From: Bacteroidales bacterium
Lineage (GTDB): Bacteria; Bacteroidota; Bacteroidia; Bacteroidales; UBA932
Assembly (NCBI GenBank): GCA_004555145.1
Contig: SFJB01000078.1
Coordinates: 1 to 7,699, forward strand
Reading direction: 5' to 3'
DNA length: 7,699 nucleotides
A program made the position numbers and the translations under genes. The notes beneath the pieces were generated by a model. That model had not been told where the DNA came from, ran no database searches, and saw nothing but the letters and a program-made list of their open reading frames with translations. Below, piece by piece: positions 1-7,387 of the stretch. How positions within the stretch are numbered: position 1 is the first letter of the stretch; each line of letters begins with the position of its first letter.

Positions 1-633
1 GAGGCGTATGAGAGCTCCTTCGTGCGCATCAGCAAGCAGGATGGCACACTGAAAGGCTACCTGCCTGCTCCGGCCGATTTCGAGGTTCCTTTGATGGGCA
101 AGGTGCAGATGCCGAACGGTCAGGAGATGCCCGTGCTCGGCACGACGAGCCGCATCGTGGCGCATCGGGAGGGTGTTTTGTTGAACAATCCGGAGAGCGA
201 CACGCTCTGCTTGGCGAAGGGGGATGCGTTGCGTCCCGTATGGGTGACGACTCCTCCGATCCGTACGCAGGGTGAGCCGAAGCGTTACCTGAACGGTTAT
301 GTGGAGGCGGGCGGTTATCGCTTCTTCGAGGTGATCTCGCTGGCGAAGGTGCAGCGTCCGCCATTGCCGACGACCTATTTGGCGCAGGAGATCAAGAGCG
401 GCGACGTGATTTGCCCTGTGCTTCAATGGGGAGACTATACGGGCAAGGAGCTCCATCTTTCCCCGATGACGATTTTCCGCTCCCGCAATGCTCGCTTGGG
501 ACATCAGGTCTTGCCGCTCGACGAATTGCAAGAGGCATTGGAGACAGGCAAGCTGAAAGGAAACTTGAAAACCCTGGTGGAGCAGATGGGCGAGGAGGAA
601 AACGATCTTCTTTTGCTGATGCGCTTCCAATGA
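1..633 (+). CDS. C-terminal part of a probable 6-bladed beta-propeller lipoprotein (5' end outside window)
   Basis: The frame is open from base 1 to a TGA at 631-633, giving 210 residues with no start in view; the GTG at 22 is only an internal codon. The sequence is rich in short beta strands and turns, with no membrane segment. The last third has a YLAQEIKSGDV stretch, then a charged helix (LPLDELQEALETGKLKG) and the closing EEENDLLLLMRFQ. This recalls the end of Bacteroidota 6-bladed beta-propeller (DUF4934/BF3164-like) lipoproteins, which typically close with a helix and a 'DNPVLxLxK' type strand. That link is from memory of the family's pattern, so the name is tentative while the coding call is firm. 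Those proteins are usually outer-membrane-anchored and of unknown function. It does not look like an RND adaptor: I see no lipoyl or hairpin region in this part. It lies 27 bases upstream of the first permease, so co-transcription is plausible. Confidence 0.6.
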   Translation, partial: EAYESSFVRISKQDGTLKGYLPAPADFEVPLMGKVQMPNGQEMPVLGTTSRIVAHREGVLLNNPESDTLCLAKGDALRPVWVTTPPIRTQGEPKRYLNGYVEAGGYRFFEVISLAKVQRPPLPTTYLAQEIKSGDVICPVLQWGDYTGKELHLSPMTIFRSRNARLGHQVLPLDELQEALETGKLKGNLKTLVEQMGEEENDLLLLMRFQ

Positions 634-660
634 GTAGAGAATAACTAACTTATCAACGAG

Positions 661-3600
661 ATGATTCGTTTTTTACTTCAGCGGCCTATTGCGGTATTGA
701 TGGCGTTCACCGCTTTTTTCATCATGGGGTTGGCCACCTATTTCACGCTGCCTGTCTCGCTCTTGCCCGACATCGCTATCCCGGAGATCACCGTGCAGGT
801 GACGGGGGCGAACCGTTCGGCTCGGGAGTTGGAGAACACGGTGGTGAAGACCATCCGTCAGCAGCTGATGCAGGTGGCGGGCTTGCGTGACATCCATAGC
901 GAGACGCGTGATGGGGCAGCGATCGTTCGGCTGAGTTTCGACTATGGCACGGACACGGACTTGGCCTTTATCGAGGTGAATGAAAAGATTGACGCGGCCA
1001 TGAATTACCTGCCGAGGGAGTTGGATCGCCCCCGTGTGGTGAAGGCCAGCGCGACGGATATTCCCGTTTTTTGCTTGAACTTGACCTTGAAGCGGGGAGA
1101 GAGCGAGGCGGCCTTCTTGGATCTCTGCCAGCTGGCGGAGCAGGTCATCAAGCGACGGATCGAGCAGTTGCCGGAGGTGGCGATGGTGGACGTGACCGGT
1201 TTGGTGGGGCGGCAGGTGCGCATCCTGCCCGATGAGCGGAAGATGGAGATGCTGGGGCTGAGCGTTGCCGATCTGGAGAGTGCCTTGGTGGCCAACAACG
1301 TGGATCCGGGTAGTATGGTGGTACGAGATGGCTATTACGAATATCACATCCGCTTCTCCTCCCTGCTGCGCACGCCGGAGGATGTGGAGGCGATCTACCT
1401 GCGACAGGGCAATCGACTCTTGCAGCTCAAGGACCTGGCGAAGGTGGAGGTGGTGCCTGAACGGGAGACGGGGCTCTCCCTGACGAAGGGAAAGCGGGCG
1501 GTGACGTTGGCCATCATCAAGCAGGCGGACGAGAACATGGAGCGGATGGAGGAGGCACTGGGGGAGGTGGTCGCCTATTTCCGACAGATCAATCCCGACA
1601 TTGATTTCACGATCACCCGTGACCAGACGGAGCTGTTGAACTATACGATCTCGAACTTGAAGCAAAACCTCTCGCTGGGCTTCCTGTTCATCTGCGTGGT
1701 GGCGTTGCTTTTCCTGGGTGACGTGAAGAGCCCGGTGGTGATCGGGCTGAGCATGGTGGTCAGCCTCGTGACCAGTTTCCTCTTCTTCTACCTGTTTCAC
1801 CTGTCGCTCAACATCATCTCGCTCTCCGGCCTGATCTTGGCGTTGGGTATGATGATCGACAGCGCGATCATCGTGACGGAGAATATCGCCCAATACCGGG
1901 CGAGGGGGATGGGCATCGCTGAGGCGTGCGACCGAGGTACGTCGGAGGTGATCACCCCTATGCTGAGCTCCACCTTCACCACGATCGCCGTCTTCGTGCC
2001 GTTGGTCTTCCTGAGTGGGATCGCCGGGGCGATCTTCTACGACCAAGCCTTTGCCGTGACGGTAGGGCTATTGACCTCCTACTTGACCGGTATCCTGCTG
2101 CTTCCTGTACTTTACCAATGGATCTACAGTTTGCCCGACCTTCGTTGGCGGGCGTTGTCCAACCGTTTCCATAACCCCATTCAAGCGCATACGTTGGATC
2201 GGTTCTACGATGCTGGGGTGGATTGGGTCTTTGCCCATCCGAAGGGTTGCCTCTGTGGTGTGGCGGTGACCCTGCCGTTGTGCGCCTTGCTGTTCTACGT
2301 GATCCCTAAAAGTCGGATGCCGGAGATTGACCAGCGGGAGCTGTTGGTACGGGTGGAGTGGAACGAGCCGATCCATGTGGAGGAGAACCGGGATCGGGTG
2401 CTTGCGCTGTTCGCCGAGGCGGATCGGCTGGGGGCGTTGCATACTGCCTATATCGGTCAACAGCAATTCCTCTTGAACCGCGATCGGGAGTTGGCGGTAT
2501 CGGAGGCGGAACTCTATTTCAAGACGGCTCGTCCAGACGAGGTAGCTCCCTTGCAGGCAGCGGTGGAGCGATGGTTGCGCACGCACTATCCGCAAGCGGT
2601 CTTTACGTTTGCTCCTCCGGAGACCGTTTTCGAGAAGCTGTTCGAGACCGGGGAGGCGGATGTGGTGGCGGAGTTTTATGCCCGCAACAAGCAGCAGGCT
2701 CCGGAGGCGAACCGGTTGCAAGCATTCGCTCAGACCTTGGAGGAGCGGACGGGCCTGTCCCCTACGGGCGTGGCGTTCGAGGGGCAGTTGAACCTGTCTA
2801 TCGACCATACACGGCTCTTGCTCTATCGGGTGGACGAGGCGGAGCTCTATCGGACCCTGCGCACGGCTTTCAAGGAGAACGAGGTGGCCACGTTGCGCTC
2901 CTATCAGCAATATTTGCCCATCCACCTATCGGGTGAGGAGCGCACCGTGGAGGAGATCTTGAGTCGGACGTTGGTGCGCACGTTGCCCGATGAGGCAGGT
3001 CAGAGTCGGCAGGTGCCGTTGCGTGCGTTGGTCAAGGTGGTGCCCGGCGAGGATTTGAAGACCTTGACCGCCGGTAAGCAGGGGGAATACATCCCTTTCA
3101 GCTTCTATGGCGTGCGTGATGCGGAGACCCTGATGCGTCAGGTGCGGGAGGTGGTGAACGCCTCGGCCGCACAGGAGTGGGAGGTGGATTTCTCGGGCAG
3201 TCTCTTTGCCAATCGGCAGATGTTGAACGAGCTGGTGGTTATCCTGTTCCTCTCGATCCTGTTGATGTATTTCATCTTGGCGGCACAGTTCGAGAGTTTC
3301 AAGCAGCCGCTGATTGTTCTGGTTGAGATTCCGATTGATGTGGCGGCGGCCCTGCTGGTGTTGTGGCTGTGTGGCCACTCGCTCAACCTGATGAGTGCGA
3401 TCGGTATTGTGGTGACTTGTGGTATCATCATCAACGACTCCATCTTGAAGATTGATGTGATCAACACCTTGCGACAGGGAGGCACTCCCATGATGGAAGC
3501 GATCCATGAGGCGGGTCGGCGTCGGCTACGCCCCATCATCATGACCTCGCTCACCACGATTTTCGGCATGGTGCCACTGCTTTTCTCGTTTGATATGGGG

Positions 3601-3705
3601 AGTGAGTTGCAGAAGCCGTTAGCTATTGCCATGATCTCGGCGATGTTGATCGGTACGTTGGTCAGTCTGTTTATTATCCCGTTAGTCTATAAGTATGGCT
3701 CCTAA
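661..3705 (+). CDS. RND family efflux permease, first of a tandem pair (AcrB/MdtB-like, HAE1 type)
   Basis: Complete inner-membrane proton/drug antiporter of 1014 residues, within the usual 1000-1050 for the family. The ATG is chosen because the protein opens with the classical RND start MIRFLLQRPIAV (TM1 about 9-29, then LPVSLLPDI). Periplasmic loop 1 spans about 30-337, TM2-TM6 about 338-485, TM7 about 527-548, loop 2 about 549-856, and TM8-TM12 about 857-1009. TM4 reads LGMMIDSAIIVTEN: Asp400 matches AcrB Asp407, but AcrB Asp408 is Ser401. In TM10, GIIINDSILK puts Asn925 at the AcrB Lys940 position, as in many 'GIVVNN' RND proteins, with an extra Asp926 and Lys930. In TM11, Arg955 and Thr962 match AcrB Arg971 and Thr978. 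No Shine-Dalgarno site precedes the start, which is normal for Bacteroidota. The gene overlaps the next permease by 11 bases, implying translational coupling. Substrate cannot be read from sequence; drug, bile salt or lipid export are all possible. Confidence 0.95.
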   Translation: MIRFLLQRPIAVLMAFTAFFIMGLATYFTLPVSLLPDIAIPEITVQVTGANRSARELENTVVKTIRQQLMQVAGLRDIHSETRDGAAIVRLSFDYGTDTDLAFIEVNEKIDAAMNYLPRELDRPRVVKASATDIPVFCLNLTLKRGESEAAFLDLCQLAEQVIKRRIEQLPEVAMVDVTGLVGRQVRILPDERKMEMLGLSVADLESALVANNVDPGSMVVRDGYYEYHIRFSSLLRTPEDVEAIYLRQGNRLLQLKDLAKVEVVPERETGLSLTKGKRAVTLAIIKQADENMERMEEALGEVVAYFRQINPDIDFTITRDQTELLNYTISNLKQNLSLGFLFICVVALLFLGDVKSPVVIGLSMVVSLVTSFLFFYLFHLSLNIISLSGLILALGMMIDSAIIVTENIAQYRARGMGIAEACDRGTSEVITPMLSSTFTTIAVFVPLVFLSGIAGAIFYDQAFAVTVGLLTSYLTGILLLPVLYQWIYSLPDLRWRALSNRFHNPIQAHTLDRFYDAGVDWVFAHPKGCLCGVAVTLPLCALLFYVIPKSRMPEIDQRELLVRVEWNEPIHVEENRDRVLALFAEADRLGALHTAYIGQQQFLLNRDRELAVSEAELYFKTARPDEVAPLQAAVERWLRTHYPQAVFTFAPPETVFEKLFETGEADVVAEFYARNKQQAPEANRLQAFAQTLEERTGLSPTGVAFEGQLNLSIDHTRLLLYRVDEAELYRTLRTAFKENEVATLRSYQQYLPIHLSGEERTVEEILSRTLVRTLPDEAGQSRQVPLRALVKVVPGEDLKTLTAGKQGEYIPFSFYGVRDAETLMRQVREVVNASAAQEWEVDFSGSLFANRQMLNELVVILFLSILLMYFILAAQFESFKQPLIVLVEIPIDVAAALLVLWLCGHSLNLMSAIGIVVTCGIIINDSILKIDVINTLRQGGTPMMEAIHEAGRRRLRPIIMTSLTTIFGMVPLLFSFDMGSELQKPLAIAMISAMLIGTLVSLFIIPLVYKYGS

Positions 3706-6700
3706 ATCTTCCATTTCTGCATTCACCCTGGTTGTCGCGTTCTTTTGCGTGGCATTGGTTGGTTTGGCGCTCGTGCCTTTGTTGCCGGTCAAGCTCTCTC
3801 CCTCACGCACCCTGCCGAAGCTGTCGGTCTCCTATCAAATGCCGGGCAATTCCTCCCGTGTGATCGAGATGGAGGTTACCTCTCGGTTGGAGGCGATGTT
3901 CGCACGGGTGAAGGGAATCAAGGAGATTACCTCCACCTCTGGCAACGGTTGGGGGCGCATCACCTTGGAGTTGGACAAGCATACGCCGGTAGATGCCGCC
4001 CGTTTTGAGGTCTCTACGATCATCCGACAAACGTGGCCGGAGTTGCCCGCCTCGTTGAGCTATCCACTCTTGCAAATGAGTCGGCCGGACGACAAGGAGG
4101 AGCGACCTTTCATGAGCTATACGCTCAATGCCGCTGCTGCGCCTCTCTTGATCCAACGCTTTGCGGAGGAGCAGATCAAGCCTCGCTTGAGTCGTTTGGC
4201 GGGGATTTATCGGATCGACGTGACCGGGGCAACCCCTATGGAGTGGCAGCTGATCTACGACAGTCAACAATTGACCGAATTAGGCATCACCTTGACAGCT
4301 ATTGAGGAGGCGATCGGTCGGCACTACCAAGAGGAGTTCTTGGGGCTGGCTCATCAACAAGATGCGACCGGGGAGAAGCGGTGGATCCGGTTGGCTTTGA
4401 GGAATGACCGACAAACGGCAGGCTTTGATACGGAGGCGATCCTGCTGCGCGGCAAGGAGGGGCAGCTGATCCACCTGAGCCAGTTGGTGCAGGTGAAGCA
4501 TCAGGAGGAGGCACCCCAGTCCTACTACCGCATCAACGGGCTCAACTCGATCTACCTTTCCCTGCAAGCGGAGGAGACCGCCAATCAGTTGCGCCTCGCC
4601 AAGCAGGTGAAGGAGGAGATGGCGCAGATCCGTGCGCTCCTCCCATCCGGCTACGAAATGCATGTGAGCTATGATGCGACGGAATACATTGAAGAGGAAT
4701 TGCATAAGATCTATGTCCGTACCGGTTTGACGTTGCTCATCTTGTTGCTCTTTGTTTGGTTGATTACCCGTGAGAAGCGTTATTTGGCCTTGATTGTCGT
4801 AAGCCTTGCCGTGAACCTTTGTGTGGCGGTCATCTTCTACTACCTGTTAGGATTGGAGATGCAGCTCTACTCGTTGGCAGGTATCACGATCTCGCTCAGT
4901 TTGGTGATCGACAATACCATCGTGATGACCGACCACATCCGCCGACATCAGAACAAGGAGGCTTTCCTTTCGATCCTTGCCGCTACCTTGACGACGATGG
5001 GTGCCTTGGTGATTGTCTTTTTCCTCGATGAGGAGATTCGCTTGAATCTGCAAGACTTTGCCGCCGTGGTGATCATCAACTTGGCGGTCTCGTTGCTGAC
5101 CGCGCTCTTCTTGGTGCCAGCGTTGATCGAGAAGATGGGGTTGGCCTGCTCATCGGCTACGCCTTCCTTGCGAGGTAAGCATGGACAGGCTTGGCAGCTG
5201 TGTGGGGCATTGGCTTTTCAGCGCTATTACCAAGGGCAGATTCGCTTCTTAGGGCGTTGGAAGAAGACGGCTTGCCTGTTGTTGCTTTTGGTTTTCGGTC
5301 TGCCTGTGTTCCTGTTGCCGGAAAAGATCGAGCTGGCCCCGAAAGATCCGAAGCAGACGTTGACAGCAAGGGATTCGCTATGGATCAACACCTATAATCA
5401 GTGGGTGGCGACCGATACGTGGAAAGAGACCGTAAAACCGATCTTGGACAGGAGTCTGGGCGGCACGTTGCGCCTTTTCGTGGAGAAGGTATATGCGGGC
5501 AGCTATTTCACCCGCAACGAGGAGACCGTCTTGCAGATCTCCGCCTCCATGCCCAATGGGACGACCTTGGAACAGATGAATCACCTCATCAGCCGGATGG
5601 AGGCTTTTCTCAGTGGGTTCAAGGAGATCCGCCAATTCCAGACACACATCTACAACGCTCGGCAAGCCGGTATTCAGGTCTATTTCACCCGGGAGAGCGC
5701 ACGCAATGGTTTCCCCTACACGTTGAAGAGTCGGGTGATCTCGAAAGCCTTGGAGTTGGGCGGTGGCAGTTGGAATGTCAGCGGCTTGGCGGATCAGGGA
5801 TTCAGCAATGATGTGCGGGAGAGTGCGGGCTCCTACCGAATAGATATGTATGGCTACAACTACGACGAACTGTATGGTTGGGCAGAGCGGCTGCGGGAGC
5901 GGTTGCTGACCTACCGACGCATCAAGGAGGTTACGATCAGCTCCCAGTATTCCTGGTGGAAAGAGGACTATCAGGAGTTTCATTTCCAACTCAATAAGGC
6001 ACGTTTGGCGCAGGAAGGGCTCTCGGCCAACCAACTTTTTGATGCTTTGCTTCCGGTATTTGGTAAGGATCTACCTGCCGGGGAGCTCTTGGCGGAGAGT
6101 GGTACGGAGCGCATCCGGCTGACTTCCCGCCAATCAAGGGAATATGATAGTTGGAGTTTGCGCCATGTCCCACTCGCCTTAGGGGAGGTGCATTATAAAC
6201 TGTCTGATCTGGCGCAGGTCGAGAAGGGGCAGACTCCGCAAGAGATTGCCAAGGTAAACCAGCAATATCGCCTTTGCTTGCAATATGAGTATGTGGGGGC
6301 GACTTCGCAAGGAAACAAGATCCAAGAGCGGGAGATCAAAGTATTCAATCGACTGATGCCGATGGGCTATACCGTCCAGGTGGAGCGCAGCTATTGGAGC
6401 TGGGCTGAGAGCGACAACAGCCAGTATCTGCTGTTGGGACTGATCATTGTCATCATTTTCTTCACGACAAGCATCCTGTTCAACTCCTTGAAACAGCCGT
6501 TGGCGGTCATCTTCGTGATCCCTATTTCCTACATCGGGGTCTTCTTGACCTTCTACCTTTTCCGGTTGAACTTCGATCAAGGTGGTTTTGCCTCTTTCGT
6601 GTTGCTCTGTGGCATCACGGTGAATGCCAGCATCTATATCCTGAATGAATACAATCAGTTGCGTCGGCGTTTTCCGGTGCTCACCCCGTTGCGAGCCTAC

Positions 6701-6958
6701 CTGAAGGCTTGGCAGGCGAAGATCACTCCCATCTTGCTGACCATACTCTCCACTATCCTGGGCTTCGTTCCCTTCCTGTTGGGGACAGAAAAGGAGGCCT
6801 TTTGGTTCCCGCTTGCTGCGGGCACGATTGGTGGTCTGATCCTGTCGTTGCTCGGTATTTTCGTCTATCTCCCCCTCTTTGCCTTGCGGGGTACGGGAGA
6901 GATGTCTGCTATTGATAGATTCAAAAATCTATATACCTTTGTGCCCATATATAAATGA
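3695..6958 (+). CDS. RND family efflux permease, second of the tandem pair, divergent
   Basis: Complete RND permease of 1087 residues. The start at 3695 overlaps the previous stop by 11 bases and places TM1 (about 9-30, AFTLVVAFFCVALVGLALVPLL) right at the N-terminus, followed by LPVKLSP, the usual RND continuation. The normal Arg-Pro before TM1 is missing. Loop 1 is about 31-342, TM2-TM6 about 343-477, TM7 about 524-541, loop 2 about 542-908, and TM8-TM12 about 909-1065. Loop 2 is about 60 residues longer than in the upstream permease. TM4 reads SLVIDNTIVMTDH: Asp406 matches AcrB Asp407, with Asn407 next to it. TM10 GITVNASIYI has Asn977 at the AcrB Lys940 position. In TM11, Lys1009 replaces AcrB Arg971 and Thr1016 matches Thr978. 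The pair probably assembles together (compare MdtB/MdtC), which is inference. The last 18 or so residues (about 1070-1087) are encoded by AT-rich DNA that also holds a promoter-like element; the stop is TGA. Confidence 0.93.
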   Translation: MAPKSSISAFTLVVAFFCVALVGLALVPLLPVKLSPSRTLPKLSVSYQMPGNSSRVIEMEVTSRLEAMFARVKGIKEITSTSGNGWGRITLELDKHTPVDAARFEVSTIIRQTWPELPASLSYPLLQMSRPDDKEERPFMSYTLNAAAAPLLIQRFAEEQIKPRLSRLAGIYRIDVTGATPMEWQLIYDSQQLTELGITLTAIEEAIGRHYQEEFLGLAHQQDATGEKRWIRLALRNDRQTAGFDTEAILLRGKEGQLIHLSQLVQVKHQEEAPQSYYRINGLNSIYLSLQAEETANQLRLAKQVKEEMAQIRALLPSGYEMHVSYDATEYIEEELHKIYVRTGLTLLILLLFVWLITREKRYLALIVVSLAVNLCVAVIFYYLLGLEMQLYSLAGITISLSLVIDNTIVMTDHIRRHQNKEAFLSILAATLTTMGALVIVFFLDEEIRLNLQDFAAVVIINLAVSLLTALFLVPALIEKMGLACSSATPSLRGKHGQAWQLCGALAFQRYYQGQIRFLGRWKKTACLLLLLVFGLPVFLLPEKIELAPKDPKQTLTARDSLWINTYNQWVATDTWKETVKPILDRSLGGTLRLFVEKVYAGSYFTRNEETVLQISASMPNGTTLEQMNHLISRMEAFLSGFKEIRQFQTHIYNARQAGIQVYFTRESARNGFPYTLKSRVISKALELGGGSWNVSGLADQGFSNDVRESAGSYRIDMYGYNYDELYGWAERLRERLLTYRRIKEVTISSQYSWWKEDYQEFHFQLNKARLAQEGLSANQLFDALLPVFGKDLPAGELLAESGTERIRLTSRQSREYDSWSLRHVPLALGEVHYKLSDLAQVEKGQTPQEIAKVNQQYRLCLQYEYVGATSQGNKIQEREIKVFNRLMPMGYTVQVERSYWSWAESDNSQYLLLGLIIVIIFFTTSILFNSLKQPLAVIFVIPISYIGVFLTFYLFRLNFDQGGFASFVLLCGITVNASIYILNEYNQLRRRFPVLTPLRAYLKAWQAKITPILLTILSTILGFVPFLLGTEKEAFWFPLAAGTIGGLILSLLGIFVYLPLFALRGTGEMSAIDRFKNLYTFVPIYK
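6911..6941 (+). promoter_or_regulatory. Bacteroidota-type promoter (ATTG-N19-TACCTTTG)
   Basis: ATTG at 6911-6914 is followed after 19 bases by TACCTTTG at 6934-6941. This fits the Bacteroidota sigma factor consensus TTTG-N19-21-TAnnTTTG with one mismatch, in the -33 box. It lies inside the AT-rich 3' end of the second permease gene and points at the ATG at 6965, so transcription would start only about 15 bases before that codon. The fit of box, spacing and position supports a real promoter, but no transcript evidence is available. It suggests the gene after the permease pair had its own transcription start. Confidence 0.45.
6915..6932. repeat. 7-bp inverted repeat with 4-base loop in the promoter spacer
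   Basis: ATAGATT, then CAAA, then AATCTAT: a perfect 7-bp dyad at 6915-6921 and 6926-6932. It sits exactly between the -33 and -7 boxes of the promoter-like element. It is AT-rich and not followed by a T run, so it is a poor terminator. An operator for a dimeric regulator is possible. A dyad this short in AT-rich DNA can also arise by chance. Confidence 0.35.
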
Positions 6959-7387
6959 TTTGCCATGAAAGTATTTTTCTATACATTCCTTTTCGTCTTT
7001 CGTTGCGCCCTTGCCGGTCAAGCGTTCATAGCGGGCAATGTGTGCGTTGACTCGGGCGACAAGCTCCGCAGGGTCAAAGGGCTTTGAAATATAATCGTCC
7101 GCACCAAGCCCCAAGCCGCGTATTTTGTCAACCGATTCCTGCTTCGCCGTAACCATAAGCACGGGAATATCAAGATTTTTTCTGATTTCACGGCAAACCT
7201 CATAGCCGTTTTTTTTCGGGAGCATTATATCGAGCAGTATCAGGCTGAAATTGCCGCTCAGAGCAAGCTCTGCTGCCCGTTCTCCGTTATCGGCGACTAC
7301 CGTTTCATAGCCGTAAATTTCAAGGTAATCCCTTTCAAGCTCGGCGATTGCGCTGTCATCCTCGGCAATCAGAATTCGTTTTGTCAT
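6929..7387 (-). CDS. OmpR-family response regulator, receiver domain only (3' end lost at a junction)
   Basis: Two-component response regulator that would be phosphorylated by the kinase encoded just upstream. The receiver domain (residues 1 to about 120) is intact: acidic pocket Asp10/Asp11, phospho-acceptor Asp53 in LLDIMLP, Thr80 in MVTA, Tyr99 and Lys102 in DDYISKPFDP. The linker ARYERLTGKG is typical of OmpR/PhoB regulators, which normally run to about 225-235 residues with a winged-helix DNA-binding domain. Here the frame stops at 152 residues. The tail after about residue 133 (ECIEKYFHGKSFIYGHKGI) does not resemble a winged helix and is translated from the opposite strand of the Bacteroidota sequence. 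The authentic gene therefore probably ends near 6990 in this window, and the product as read could not bind DNA. The start ATG overlaps the kinase TGA (ATGA) and has a Shine-Dalgarno site five bases upstream. Codon use favours GAA and CTT/CTG, unlike the permeases. Confidence 0.9.
   Translation of the reverse strand: MTKRILIAEDDSAIAELERDYLEIYGYETVVADNGERAAELALSGNFSLILLDIMLPKKNGYEVCREIRKNLDIPVLMVTAKQESVDKIRGLGLGADDYISKPFDPAELVARVNAHIARYERLTGKGATKDEKECIEKYFHGKSFIYGHKGI
6965..7087 (+). pseudogene. Truncated start of a downstream Bacteroidota gene (signal-peptide-like N-terminus)
   Basis: An ATG seven bases after the permease stop and just downstream of the promoter-like element begins MKVFFYTFLF, a positive residue followed by a hydrophobic run, as in an exported protein's signal peptide. 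A TolC-type channel or another exported component of the efflux locus would fit here, but nothing identifies it. Only about the first 9-10 codons look native. The rest of the 40-residue frame, ending in TGA at 7085-7087, is simply the reverse complement of the response-regulator gene, so the true gene is cut off at the junction. It could also be a chance ATG. Confidence 0.3.

Noticed and set aside
1..633. First coding region as the RND membrane-fusion adaptor
   Set aside because: It has no lipoyl-like or alpha-hairpin pattern, and its C-terminal helix and closing strand fit a beta-propeller lipoprotein better.
673..2046. Long open frame on the minus strand (457 codons) opposite the first permease
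   Set aside because: Its translation is dominated by His, Arg, Gln and Asp with no domain or membrane pattern. It mirrors the codon bias of the permease on the other strand, which has unmistakable RND motifs.
2068..3507. Minus-strand open frames of 285 and 193 codons opposite the first permease
   Set aside because: Low-complexity, Gln/His/Arg/Leu-rich translations of the same shadow type, with no recognisable family.
5378..6034. Minus-strand open frame of 218 codons opposite the second permease
   Set aside because: Overlaps a well-supported RND periplasmic domain and shows no recognisable motifs; treated as a shadow of codon bias.
6915..6932. Rho-independent terminator after the permease
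   Set aside because: The stem is AT-rich, only 7 bp, lies before the stop codon and is not followed by a T run.
6929..7387. A genuine stand-alone, CheY-like single-domain regulator
   Set aside because: The protein keeps the OmpR-type linker after the receiver domain, and its last residues are translated from the opposite strand of foreign-looking DNA. Truncation explains it better.
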